From the IMG/VR virus record IMGVR_UViG_3300005471_000261, positions 1-41,868 of that record: a stretch of DNA of 41,868 nucleotides. One strand, written 5' to 3'. The DNA comes from a virus. The translations under genes were made by a program, and so were the position numbers. The notes beneath the pieces were generated by a model, which did not search any database, was not told the origin of the DNA, and worked only from the letters and a program-made list of their open reading frames with translations. Shown in pieces: positions 14,207-20,660 of this stretch. Within the stretch, counting starts at the first letter, position 1, and each line of letters opens with the position of its first letter.

Positions 14207-14515
14207 ATGGAGAGAGTGCTCGTCGCGGTGCCCGGCGTAATGAAGGTGACCGGCCATGCGCGCAAGCTTGGCCGAGCCCCACGATCACAACCGCGGTTCA
14301 CCGAGTGGGAGTCGTCGCTCGTCTTTCTGTTCGGTCGTCGCTGGATTCGGTTCGGTGCGTTCTACGGGGAACCGCCAGGCTCTCACATCGGTCTATGGCG
14401 TACGCGGGTCGACAACCTGCGCGGCCTGAATCTGCGGGTGGGCAAGCGCTACCGCGGACCGTGCTTCACGGTTCTCGCGCATACGCGGCGACGAGACAAA
14501 GGGCAGGGCGCATGA
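14207..14515 (+). CDS. Small basic protein, unknown, first gene of a leaderless transcript
   Basis: 102 residues from ATG 14207, which has no ribosome site and lies 6 nt after TACAGT. Rich in Arg and aromatic residues: FTEWESSLVFLFGRRWIRFGAFY, then HIGLWRTRVDN and a basic C-terminus ending RRRDKGQGA. A beta-strand-rich core is suggested, but no family is recognised. The stop overlaps the next ATG (ATGA), so it is coupled to an RHH-like gene. The two may form a regulator or toxin-antitoxin-like pair (speculative). Confidence 0.55.
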   Translation: MERVLVAVPGVMKVTGHARKLGRAPRSQPRFTEWESSLVFLFGRRWIRFGAFYGEPPGSHIGLWRTRVDNLRGLNLRVGKRYRGPCFTVLAHTRRRDKGQGA

Positions 14516-14721
14516 CCGCACCGGAGAAGCGCAGGCCAGGCCGGCCACGGACGGGGGTCACCCCAGGGCGTTGCGTCCGCGTCGGGCAGGTCTGGGACGA
14601 CGCTGCCGCCATCGCAGCCGCACGCGGCGAGACCATGACCGCCGTCATCGCGCGGGCGCTGGAACGGTACGTGGTGCGCCACCGAGGACGAACGGGACCA
14701 GACGATGCCGGCCATGAGTGA
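14512..14721 (+). CDS. RHH-type DNA-binding protein with an AT-hook-like N-terminus
   Basis: 69 residues, ATGA-coupled to 14207-14515. The N-terminus is KRRPGRPRTG, an AT-hook-like minor-groove motif. It is followed by a strand (CVRVGQVW) and two helices (AAAIAAARGE, MTAVIARALERYVVRHR), the ribbon-helix-helix pattern seen in Arc/CopG regulators and antitoxins. A candidate to bind the CTGTnnnACAG dyads upstream of its own operon. The frame continues far upstream as an open shadow, but only this part is plausible protein. Confidence 0.6.
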   Translation: MTAPEKRRPGRPRTGVTPGRCVRVGQVWDDAAAIAAARGETMTAVIARALERYVVRHRGRTGPDDAGHE

Positions 14722-15100
14722 CCTGATCACATGGCTGCGGTCGCAACTGGACGAGGACGAGAACGACGCGAGCACGAGCCATCAGCTCCTCTGCGACATC
14801 TACGACCTTGATGTGGACCTGAACGGCGGCGACCCGACCGACCCGCAGGTCTGCACCTGCCGAGTCAGACGGCGCTTGCTGGACGTGGCATCCAAGCGGG
14901 CGATCCTCGACACGATCCTGCCCGCGATCGAGCAGATGGACGACCAGATCATCTCGGAGTGGGGGTCGCTGGGTGATCCGCCGTGCGACGAGGTGAGCCT
15001 GCTGCCGAAGCTCCTCGCCGCGCCGTACGCGGACCGGCCCGGCTACCTTGACGAGTGGTGGCCACCGGGGCTCACCCGAACGGCCACCGTCGATGAGTGA
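14714..15100 (+). CDS. DUF6221-family protein
   Basis: 128 residues from ATG 14714; an ATG at 14705 would add three. Starts MSDLITWLRSQLDEDE, the typical opening of DUF6221 proteins. It contains a CTCRVRRRLLDVASKRAIL section where this family usually has its conserved helix, and ends LLPKLLAAPYADRPGYLDEWWP, also typical. Function unknown; the family is widespread in actinophages and actinomycete genomes. A second, divergent member lies at 24565-25062. It overlaps the preceding RHH gene by 8 nt and so belongs to the 14207 transcript. Confidence 0.7.
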   Translation: MSDLITWLRSQLDEDENDASTSHQLLCDIYDLDVDLNGGDPTDPQVCTCRVRRRLLDVASKRAILDTILPAIEQMDDQIISEWGSLGDPPCDEVSLLPKLLAAPYADRPGYLDEWWPPGLTRTATVDE

Positions 15101-15144
15101 TCGGATGACCGCATCACGTGCGTGGACGCATCACACTCGGGCGC

Positions 15145-15609
15145 GTGACTGACCCCTACGTACCGATCGTCCCGGGTGGCTCCCCACCCACGCTCAGCCA
15201 GATGATGCCCGCACCGGTCGTGAAGCCCCGGCGCCGGTGGCTGGCCCCCACGCTCATCGCCGCGACCATCGTGATCGTCGGCACCGGCATCGCCGCCGGT
15301 GCCTGGTACTTCCTGAGCGGCGACACCGCCCTTGAGCAGGCCTCCCAGCAGTGCGCGGCGGGCGAGCTCGGCGACGGTGGCAACACGCTGTTCGTTGACA
15401 CTGTCGGCACCGGGCGGGCATCCGGCACCGACACGACATCCGACCTGGCCTGCGTCCTCAACGCGCTCCAGACGCCCGACTACGTGGTCCACGCCATGGA
15501 GCAGACCAGTGCCCTGAATGGCCGGCAGACCGAGGAGTGGGGCGATTTCTCAGCCTCGTGGACGTTCCACCCGGAGAACGGGCTGGACGTTCTGATCCGC
15601 GAGAAGTAG
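15145..15609 (+). CDS. Single-pass membrane protein with an extracellular domain, unknown
   Basis: 154 residues from GTG 15145 (MTDPYVPIVPGG). A Pro-rich cytoplasmic N-terminus and a KPRRR stop-transfer cluster are followed by one membrane helix (LIAATIVIVGTGIAAGAWYFL). The outside domain of about 100 residues has a pair of Cys (QQCAAGE, DLACVLNAL) that may form a disulphide, and ends with strand-rich FSASWTFHPENGLDVLI. This is the layout of actinobacterial secreted/membrane-anchored proteins and could modify the cell surface of a lysogen. The last 60 nt overlap a convergent minus-strand gene. Confidence 0.6.
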   Translation: MTDPYVPIVPGGSPPTLSQMMPAPVVKPRRRWLAPTLIAATIVIVGTGIAAGAWYFLSGDTALEQASQQCAAGELGDGGNTLFVDTVGTGRASGTDTTSDLACVLNALQTPDYVVHAMEQTSALNGRQTEEWGDFSASWTFHPENGLDVLIREK

Positions 15610-15723
15610 CCACTCCAGATCCTGGCGCAACACGGAGTCTTCCACGACCCGGATCCAGTCCGGGCCGGCCTCCACCGTTCGGCTGATGTCCGCTGCGATC
15701 ATGTCCACGAGTGTCCGGCGCAT
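15550..15723 (-). CDS. Small protein, end of the minus-strand mini-gene cluster
   Basis: 57 residues, ATG 15723, 2 nt after the stop of the upstream gene (TGACCATG). Amphipathic N-terminal helix (TLVDMIAADISRTVEAG), then PDWIRVVEDSVLRQDLEWLLL. No family recognised. Its 3' part overlaps the end of the convergent membrane gene by 60 nt, which is unusual in this compact genome and lowers confidence. Tight spacing to the upstream gene favours it being real. Confidence 0.4.
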   Translation of the reverse strand: MRRTLVDMIAADISRTVEAGPDWIRVVEDSVLRQDLEWLLLADQNVQPVLRVERPRG

Positions 15724-15725
15724 GG

Positions 15726-15887
15726 TCAGCCCTTCATGTGGTCGAGCACGACCAGCACGACGAACAGCAAGAAGCTAGGTACGAAGATCCCCAACGCGAC
15801 CCACGCCAACCCTCCGAGGCTCCGCCGCGGCCCGTAGCCGAACGGGTCACTGGACATCCGCCGATCGGACGTATCCCGCCGCGTCAT
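15726..15887 (-). CDS. 53-residue single-TM protein
   Basis: ATG 15887 overlaps the previous stop (ATGA). A basic N-terminus (MTRRDTSDRRM) is followed by a Gly/Arg-rich stretch and a long hydrophobic helix, GLAWVALGIFVPSFLLFVVL, ending DHMKG. The orientation by the positive-inside rule is N-terminus in. No family recognised. One of two tiny membrane proteins in this cluster. Confidence 0.55.
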   Translation of the reverse strand: MTRRDTSDRRMSSDPFGYGPRRSLGGLAWVALGIFVPSFLLFVVLVVLDHMKG

Positions 15888-16090
15888 GACACCTCCGCCG
15901 GGTCGATGTCGTTCGCCAGCAGGTGCTGGCGAGCGATCTGACCGGCCAGACAGTCGGGGCCGCAGTCGCGGTGCGCCAGGTAGTCCTGCTTGTACAGCTC
16001 GACGAGGGCCAGGCTGTGCGCGGAGGGCTTCGGCGCCGATGGGCCGTCGAGGTCACCCGCCTTGCTCGTGTGCTCGTCGACGCTAGTCAC
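15884..16090 (-). CDS. Small soluble protein with a Cys pair, unknown
   Basis: 68 residues from GTG 16090, overlapping the upstream 26-residue gene by 8 nt. The first 25 residues are polar; then a helix (HSLALVELYKQDYLAHRDC) leads to CGPDCLAGQIARQHLLANDI. The motif HRDCGPDC could bind metal. I do not recognise the family. The GTG start is set by the upstream overlap. Confidence 0.5.
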   Translation of the reverse strand: MTSVDEHTSKAGDLDGPSAPKPSAHSLALVELYKQDYLAHRDCGPDCLAGQIARQHLLANDIDPAEVS

Positions 16091-16163
16091 GGAACATCAC
16101 CCACATGATGAAGGCGAAGGCCACGATCGAAACGATGGCGACGAGCGCCTCGGGCCAGTTCAT
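16083..16163 (-). CDS. 26-residue membrane peptide
   Basis: ATG 16163 overlaps the upstream stop (ATGA); stop TAG at 16083. Essentially one membrane helix: MNWPEALVAIVSIVAFAFI, then MWVMFRD. Peptides of this design (a short acidic N-terminus, one helix, and an MxRD end) recur in actinophage early or accessory operons and are usually missed by gene finders. Candidate roles are membrane-protein regulation or superinfection exclusion; none is known. Confidence 0.6.
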   Translation of the reverse strand: MNWPEALVAIVSIVAFAFIMWVMFRD

Positions 16164-16333
16164 ACGTCGGCCCACCCGCGGTGCAGATCCTGCGGCGGCG
16201 CCTGATTGGTTTCGTGCCGGGCCCGGATGCAGTCCATGTGGTTCGCGCACTCCTCGGTGCCCGGCGGATGTAGCGCCGGATCCGCCGGCAGCCGTTCGGT
16301 GTTGGTGCGTTTGCACCGCCAGCACTCAGCCAT
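16160..16333 (-). CDS. 57-residue zinc-ribbon-like protein
   Basis: ATG 16333 lies just inside the end of the upstream gene (8-nt overlap). The N-terminus MAECWRCKRTNTERLPA has a CxxC knuckle; the second pair is CANHMDC. The rest is polar (HETNQAPPQDLHRGW). The CWRC knuckle resembles ACWQCHRTDTPR in the upstream protein, so the two may be related or share a partner. Function unknown. Confidence 0.6.
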   Translation of the reverse strand: MAECWRCKRTNTERLPADPALHPPGTEECANHMDCIRARHETNQAPPQDLHRGWADV

Positions 16334-16679
16334 CGGTGGCCTGCTTCGCCTTGTTCTGGGCGACGGCACAGGCCAGGAAGTCTTCGCACTCCTCGGCGGC
16401 GTCACCGATCGTCTTGCTGGCCTGGACTCGTGGCGTGTCGGTGCGATGGCACTGCCAGCATGCCCGGCCCGTCACGGTCCCTACGGCCGGGAAGGCGACC
16501 TCGTTGCGCTTGAACCAGGTCAGGTCGTCCTGGGTGATGTTCGCCCCCGCGATGATGTCGGCCGTCTCCTCGGCGGTGTACGTCCCCGCCTCGTCGAGGG
16601 TGCGCACGTAGCTGCGGTAGCGGCGACCCGACCAGGCACTGTGTTCGTTGCTCCAGATCCAGAAGGTCTTCTCGGTCAT
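16326..16679 (-). CDS. Unknown protein with a Cys knuckle, first gene of the minus-strand cluster
   Basis: 117 residues from ATG 16679, with GGGAG 7 nt upstream. The N-terminus is aromatic (KTFWIWSNEHSAWSGRRYRSY), followed by a helical region (DEAGTYTAEETADIIAGANI), then ACWQCHRTDTPR and a helix with further Cys (EECEDFLACAV). The open frame reaches further upstream, but only as an Arg/Pro-rich shadow. It heads a run of six overlapping small genes (16679 to 15550). No family is recognised. Confidence 0.6.
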   Translation of the reverse strand: MTEKTFWIWSNEHSAWSGRRYRSYVRTLDEAGTYTAEETADIIAGANITQDDLTWFKRNEVAFPAVGTVTGRACWQCHRTDTPRVQASKTIGDAAEECEDFLACAVAQNKAKQATDG

Positions 16680-16706
16680 CGCCTGCTCCCTTGCTGATGA
16701 TTGGAT

Positions 16707-16741
16707 GGGGAGCCCACCACCCCGGACTCGGTGGGCTCCCC
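16707..16741 (-). terminator. 12-bp perfect hairpin between two minus-strand genes
   Basis: GGGGAGCCCACC (16707-16718) and GGTGGGCTCCCC (16730-16741), loop of 11 nt. It lies 126 nt after the gene ending at 16868 and 28 nt before the start at 16679. It can end the upstream transcript or act as a leader structure for the small-gene cluster. No clear T-tract on the minus strand. The rest of 16742-16867 shows only G+C-rich sequence with a TATATA at about 16806. Confidence 0.55.
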
Positions 16742-16867
16742 GCCCGGCCCTCACGCCGGGCTCGCAACCCGAAGCCGCTCGGTCTCGCGGACACGGCAAC
16801 GGGGCGTATATAGGGGGGAGGACGCGGCGGGAGATCCAAGGGGGGAAGGCCTGCCGCGCCCTCCCGG

Positions 16868-17134
16868 TCAGCGGAGAAGCTGGCGCCGGACGCCGATGTC
16901 CAGCCCGCCGACCCGGCCGACGACCTTCGTGACGGTCCCTCGTTCGATGACGTTGGTGTCCAGGTCCTGAAGGTCCTGGCCCAGCCAGGCCAGGGGCTTG
17001 GACGGTTCGGCGGGTGCCTCGATGCTCAACGCCGGCCGTCGGTGCTGGATGAGCCACGCCGTGCCGATGCCGAGCGCCGAGATGACACCCAGCAGTCCCA
17101 GGAAGATCAAGCCGATTGCTAGTTCGCGGTCCAT
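16868..17134 (-). CDS. Single-TM protein, unknown
   Basis: 88 residues from ATG 17134, with GAGGAGG 7 nt upstream, a strong ribosome site that fixes the start although the frame is open further upstream. One membrane helix (LAIGLIFLGLLGVISALGI, continuing TAWLI), a basic HRR stop, then a soluble part containing PLAWLGQDLQDLDTNVIERG and a basic end RRQLLR. No family is recognised. It stands alone between two hairpins, divergent from the XRE/DUF5753 gene. Confidence 0.55.
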   Translation of the reverse strand: MDRELAIGLIFLGLLGVISALGIGTAWLIQHRRPALSIEAPAEPSKPLAWLGQDLQDLDTNVIERGTVTKVVGRVGGLDIGVRRQLLR

Positions 17135-17152
17135 TCGCGTTCCTCCTCGGGG

Positions 17153-17211
17153 TACCGAGGCCGCCCCTGGCAGGGCAGTGGGCGGCCCCGGTACGGGCCC
17201 CGGGGCTTTTC
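17153..17211. other. Overlapping alternative hairpins in the 17135-17476 gap
   Basis: GTACCG plus GGCCGCCC (17153-17167) can pair with GGGCGGCC plus CGGTAC (17181-17195), with one bulged base on each side. On the plus strand the alternative GCCCCGG (17186-17192) with CCGGGGC (17201-17207) followed by TTTT would be a short terminator. The two are mutually exclusive. The remaining gap (17212-17476) holds the operator at 17379-17398 and no credible gene. Confidence 0.35.
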
Positions 17212-17378
17212 TCTGGCACAAGCACGCGCCTCGGGGTTGGTGCGCCCGCCGGAGCGGACCTGCCGGCCGTCCATCCCGCCGAAGCGGAGCGCCGTGGCCG
17301 ACGACGTCCGGGACGCCCCGTAGGTCTCCCGAAACTTCAGGACGACCCGAACGACCCGAGCATGCCCCCGCAACCCCG

Positions 17379-17398
17379 CAAACGCAATAGTGCGTTCG
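17379..17398. promoter_or_regulatory. 20-bp dyad upstream of the XRE gene (copy 1)
   Basis: CAAACGCA, 4 nt, TGCGTTCG: a dyad with one mismatch. The same architecture, perfect, occurs at 18631-18650 after the cassette. A lone half site CGAACGCA lies at 17432-17439. It sits between the divergent genes 17134 (-) and 17477 (+) and is a likely operator of the XRE regulator. Confidence 0.55.
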
Positions 17399-17476
17399 TA
17401 CGGGTACACTTCGGGGGGATGGCGAGACGTGCGAACGCAACGTCGTACACAATCTTGAGAAGTTGGGAGAAGGGGC

Positions 17477-18340
17477 ATGGAGTTGCCGGGTTCGGTAGCG
17501 CAGCGCCGTCTTGGCCGCGAGCTGATGAAGCTCCGGCTGGCGGCGGAACTGTCGCGCCCCAAAGCGGCCGCAAGGATCAACCTCGCACCGTCCACGTTGG
17601 GGCGCATCGAGGGCTCAATCCAGGTGCCCCACCGCAGGACCCTCCTTGACATCCTGGACATGTACGGCGCGAGCACCGAGACCAGAGCCGCGCTCCTCGC
17701 CCTCCGTGAGCGGGCCAGCAACCGTGAGGCGGGCGGCTGGCTGGAGCCCTACCTGGAGGACCTGCCGCCGGCCTACGCCGACTACATCGGCCTGGAGATT
17801 GACGCCGAGATGCTGCAGGTCTGCGAGTCGGTGCTGATCCCCGGGCTCATCCAAACGGAGGACTACGCGCGCGCGGTACTGACGGCATTACTTCCGACCG
17901 CCACGGCATCGGCAATCGAGCGTAGGCTTGCCGTGCGAATGCAACGGCAGGGTATATTGAGCGGAGAGGAACCGGTTCGGTACGAGGCCGTCGTCGACGA
18001 GGCCGCGTTGTGGCGGGTCGTGGGAAGTCCCGCGGTGATGAGCTCGCAACTGCGGGCGCTGATCAATCTCGGATCAAACGTGAAACTCCAGGTCGTTCCC
18101 TACGGCCGTGGAGCCCACCCAGGGATGCTCGGCTCCTTGGTGATCGTGAAGTTCCGCGACACCGAAGCGCCGGACGTGGCCCTGATCGAGAGCGCGGCCG
18201 GGCATCTCCTCATCGAGGAGTCCGGAGCGCTCTCCACGTACCACGCGACGTACAAGCGGCTGCAGCGCATGGCGCTGAGTCGCAAGGACAGCGTGGGACT
18301 CATCGAGGCGGTAGTTCGGGATCATGAACGAAAGGCGTGA
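17477..18340 (+). CDS. XRE-family regulator with DUF5753 domain
   Basis: 287 residues from ATG 17477, preceded by GGAGAAGGGG. Residues 10-65: helix-turn-helix (LGRELMKLRLAAELSRPKAA, then APSTLGRIEGSIQVPHRRTL). Residues of about 100-275: DUF5753 domain with the typical LIPGLIQTEDYARAVL, RMQRQGIL, VVDEAALWRVVGSP, QLRALI, LQVVPYGRGAHPGM and final helices. Such proteins pair with a small DUF397 partner and number in the dozens in Streptomyces-like chromosomes; the Scr1/Scr2 pair is reported to behave as a toxin-antitoxin-like regulator. Here the pair is carried in a phage cassette with its own flanking dyads and terminator. Confidence 0.9.
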   Translation: MELPGSVAQRRLGRELMKLRLAAELSRPKAAARINLAPSTLGRIEGSIQVPHRRTLLDILDMYGASTETRAALLALRERASNREAGGWLEPYLEDLPPAYADYIGLEIDAEMLQVCESVLIPGLIQTEDYARAVLTALLPTATASAIERRLAVRMQRQGILSGEEPVRYEAVVDEAALWRVVGSPAVMSSQLRALINLGSNVKLQVVPYGRGAHPGMLGSLVIVKFRDTEAPDVALIESAAGHLLIEESGALSTYHATYKRLQRMALSRKDSVGLIEAVVRDHERKA

Positions 18341-18343
18341 GTC

Positions 18344-18544
18344 GTGAATCGTTACTCCGACGCCAACTGGCGCAAGAGCACCAAGTCCGGTCAGGGCAAC
18401 TGTGTGGAGGTCGCGAGGGTGCCTGATGGCATCGCGGTCCGCGACAGCAAGGATCCGGACGGCACGGTGTTGCTGTTTACAACGGACGAGTGGACCGCCT
18501 TCATCGGCGGAGCGCAAGAGGACGAGTTCAGCCACCTGGCCTGA
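18344..18544 (+). CDS. DUF397-family small partner protein
   Basis: 66 residues from GTG 18344, 3 nt after the XRE stop. It has the complete DUF397 signature: DANWRKSTKSGQGNCVEVA, VRDSKDPDGTVLLFT, then EWTAFIGGA. Known family members act with the adjacent DUF5753-type XRE protein. The close spacing indicates one operon, closed by the terminator at 18557-18600. No residue of the family pattern appears to be missing. Confidence 0.9.
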   Translation: MNRYSDANWRKSTKSGQGNCVEVARVPDGIAVRDSKDPDGTVLLFTTDEWTAFIGGAQEDEFSHLA

Positions 18545-18556
18545 TCTGTCCAACCG

Positions 18557-18600
18557 AACGGTCGAGCGCCCGATTTGGGATCTGGTGCTCGGCCGTTTTT
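18557..18600 (+). terminator. Intrinsic terminator after the DUF397 gene
   Basis: AACGGTCGAGC (18557-18567) and GCTCGGCCGTT (18587-18597) form an 11-bp stem with one mismatch, followed directly by a run of five T. It is the only classic stem plus T-tract in the window and closes the XRE/DUF397 operon. Confidence 0.8.
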
Positions 18601-18630
18601 GTGTGCCATGATTCGGCAATCGCACGCGTA

Positions 18631-18650
18631 CGAACGCACGATTGCGTTCG
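18631..18650. promoter_or_regulatory. 20-bp perfect dyad after the XRE/DUF397 cassette (copy 2)
   Basis: CGAACGCA (18631-18638), CGAT, TGCGTTCG (18643-18650), perfectly symmetric. It matches the dyad at 17379-17398 in length, spacing and arms. The following gap to 18873 contains no credible gene. The dyad could control the membrane gene at 18874 or mark the border of a mobile cassette. Confidence 0.55.
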
Positions 18651-18873
18651 GTGTGCTGCGAAGAGCATCATCCGGTCGTACAGCTTTCAGTCATACGTTA
18701 CGTGGATGTGAACGCTCGATCACGAGGAGTAGACAGGACCCCGTTGTGACACTGGCCTAGACCCCGCCAGCGGACACCGGGGGCCGACCGCTTACGCGGA
18801 TCGTCCGCAACATCCCCGCGCCGTCCCATCGCTCCTGTGTGGCGCCCAGACCCGGCGCCCGGTTGGGGGAACC

Positions 18874-19386
18874 GTGAACAACGTCATCAATCTCAAGTCG
18901 CGTCAACGCGTCCAGTACGTCAGGTACCGGTTCTGGGCCTACAGCGCGGCCGGCGGCACCGTCGGCGCGGCCTGCGGGTACTGGACCCTGGCGTCGCTGT
19001 GGCCGGAGGTGTTCCTGCACTGGCTGGCTGGGCTGCTCATCACCGCAGCTGTCCTCACCTCCACCACCGTCGCCGCCGGCTTCTACGCGCTGGGGGTGCA
19101 GGAGCGCCGCGAACGCGAGCGGCGGGTGCGGGAGTGGCGGGAGAAGCGGGCGGCCCAGCGCCGGGCGGTGAGGGACGCCGAGAAGGCCCGGCTGCGGGCC
19201 ATCATGGAGGCCCCGACGGAGGTCATCCAGATCCTGGCGCCACGCCCGGCGGCGTACGTGGCGATGGAGGACAGGATGAGGCTGCACCTGATGAGCGACC
19301 TGACGGAGCGCACCGGCGACCTGGGCGTGGTGGACCCGTCGTCGTGGGCCTCGCCGCCGCGGGGATGGCGTACCGGCGCGGCGTAG
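18874..19386 (+). CDS. Two-TM membrane protein with a basic helix, unknown
   Basis: 170 residues from GTG 18874, with GGGGGAA just upstream. Two membrane helices at about 23-45 (FWAYSAAGGTVGAACGYWTL) and 52-76 (WLAGLLITAAVLTSTTVAAG). They are followed by a strongly basic helix (ERRERERRVREWREKRAAQ) and a soluble end (VIQILAPRPAAYVAMEDRM). Function unknown. It is followed by a hairpin terminator (19413-19447), so it is probably a single-gene transcript, possibly controlled by the dyad at 18631. Confidence 0.6.
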   Translation: MNNVINLKSRQRVQYVRYRFWAYSAAGGTVGAACGYWTLASLWPEVFLHWLAGLLITAAVLTSTTVAAGFYALGVQERRERERRVREWREKRAAQRRAVRDAEKARLRAIMEAPTEVIQILAPRPAAYVAMEDRMRLHLMSDLTERTGDLGVVDPSSWASPPRGWRTGAA

Positions 19387-19412
19387 CCGCAGACTTCCCG
19401 CCCCCCAGAACT

Positions 19413-19447
19413 GGGCCGCGCCTCGCTGAGGGGCCGGGCGCGGCCCT
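19413..19447 (+). terminator. Hairpin terminator
   Basis: GGGCCGCGCC (19413-19422) pairs perfectly with GGCGCGGCCC (19437-19446), with TT following. It lies 27 nt after the stop of the membrane gene at 18874-19386. Confidence 0.65.
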
Positions 19448-19494
19448 TCATGCATATCCAGCCCCTCGGTCCCTCAACTGGAAGCAGGTCCCTC

Positions 19495-20583
19495 ATGGCA
19501 ACACGGCAAGCGGAAGCACTGGCCCTCGTCGCTCGCGTACGGCGTGTCGGCTGGCCGGTGGAACAGATCGACGGCGGAGTCTGGAAGGTGACCTGCCCCA
19601 ACCGCAAGCGGGTCCAGATTCACCAGACGCCCTCAGACCGGAACTCGAGCGCGGGCGTCCTGCGCGCGCTCAACGCCAGCGGGTTCGCCGAGGCGGAGGC
19701 GGAGGTCGCCGCTGCGGCGGAGGCGGCGAAGGAAGCGAAACTGGCCGCCGCCAAAGCCCGCAACGACGCGGCCACCAAGCGGGCCACGGCGCGCGCCACG
19801 AGACTGTCGCGCGCGGCTGGACCGTACGGGCCCTCTGAGGTCACCCTCGCCGACCTTCTAGCCAAGCACCCCGCCCCAGCCGTCTACCACCGCGTCCTTA
19901 TTACTCCGGACATGGCTACGGCGATGCTGGCGCGGAACACGAAGAACCGGAAGCCGAACAAGGCGGATATCGCCGAGTGGACGAAGGTGCTCCGCGGTGG
20001 CCGGTGGAGGTACACACATCAAGGTGTCGCCTTCGACGTCGACGGCAGGCTTCAGGACGGCCAGCACCGCCTGTCGGCGATCGTCGAGGCCGGGATCGCT
20101 GCCGAGATGCTCGTCGCCGTGGGTATGCCCCCGGATAACTTCTCCGTCATTGACACGGGCCGGCGCAGGTCGGCGGCGCAGGTTCTGGCGATGGACGGCG
20201 CCGTGTACGCCTCCTGGATGGCGACGGCGACGCGCCACCTCTATCTGTATGAGGTATGGGGCAGCGCTCTGCTGGATCACGTCTACGAGCGGGTCGGCAA
20301 CGATCTCATTCTCGACGCCTACGCGAAGCTCGACGGCGACACTTTCGTCGAGGCCTGCCGCAACGGACAGCGTCTCCGGCGCGAAATCGGGGTCGCGCCC
20401 ACAGGGGTTGCTGCGGCGCTCTACCTGATCGGTCAAGCCGTCGGGCCCGGAAACTCGCCGTCTCGGAGATCATGGCGTTGGTCATCAAGGCCTGGAACGC
20501 CAGGGTTTGCGGGCCAGCGCGGGATCAGCCACCTCGCGGTCCGCGCTGGCGCGCAGATGCCGAAGCCGGCCGTGCCTGATTAG
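19495..20583 (+). CDS. DGQHR/ParB-like domain protein with a locally frameshifted C-terminus
   Basis: 362 residues from ATG 19495 (an ATG at 19450 gives 15 more, overlapping the terminator region). Residues 1-60: small basic domain (VRRVGWPVEQIDGGVWKVT). Residues 65-110: Ala/Lys-rich coiled coil. Then VYHRVLITPDMATAML, GGRWRYTHQGVAFDVDGR and D188-G-Q-H-R192, the DGQHR motif of ParB-like phage proteins, and FSVIDTGRRRSAAQ. Near the end the frame is disturbed: about 25 residues read as low-complexity Ser/Pro/Arg, while the other frame encodes KLAVSEIMALVIKAWNARV. The original frame then resumes with ISHLAVRAGAQMPKP. This looks like two compensating indels; the protein may be damaged. Confidence 0.65.
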   Translation: MATRQAEALALVARVRRVGWPVEQIDGGVWKVTCPNRKRVQIHQTPSDRNSSAGVLRALNASGFAEAEAEVAAAAEAAKEAKLAAAKARNDAATKRATARATRLSRAAGPYGPSEVTLADLLAKHPAPAVYHRVLITPDMATAMLARNTKNRKPNKADIAEWTKVLRGGRWRYTHQGVAFDVDGRLQDGQHRLSAIVEAGIAAEMLVAVGMPPDNFSVIDTGRRRSAAQVLAMDGAVYASWMATATRHLYLYEVWGSALLDHVYERVGNDLILDAYAKLDGDTFVEACRNGQRLRREIGVAPTGVAAALYLIGQAVGPGNSPSRRSWRWSSRPGTPGFAGQRGISHLAVRAGAQMPKPAVPD

Positions 20584-20605
20584 ACGTTGCTCTGGGGTGG
20601 GGTAA

Positions 20606-20641
20606 AAGGAGGGGCGGTGCCGACGGGCACTGCCCCTCCTT
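20606..20641 (+). terminator. 16-bp hairpin terminator before attP
   Basis: AAGGAGGGGCGGTGCC (20606-20621) and GGCACTGCCCCTCCTT (20626-20641) pair over 16 positions with one G-T wobble and a GACG loop. It ends the gene at 19495-20583 and may protect the attachment region from transcription. Confidence 0.75.
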
Positions 20642-20660
20642 CGTATCTGAGCATGATCAT

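Noticed and set aside
13243-14511. Upstream extension of the plus-strand frame of the gene at 14512
   Set aside because: It lies opposite the DUF2637 gene and over the operator; only the last 69 codons from ATG 14512 have credible protein features.
18700-18755. Tiny frames after the dyad at 18631 (for example GTG at about 18709)
   Set aside because: Only 4-13 codons long with nothing to support translation, although GAGGAG occurs nearby.
18757-19455. Minus-strand open frame over 18874-19386
   Set aside because: Antisense shadow of the membrane protein gene; Arg/Pro-rich with no recognisable features.
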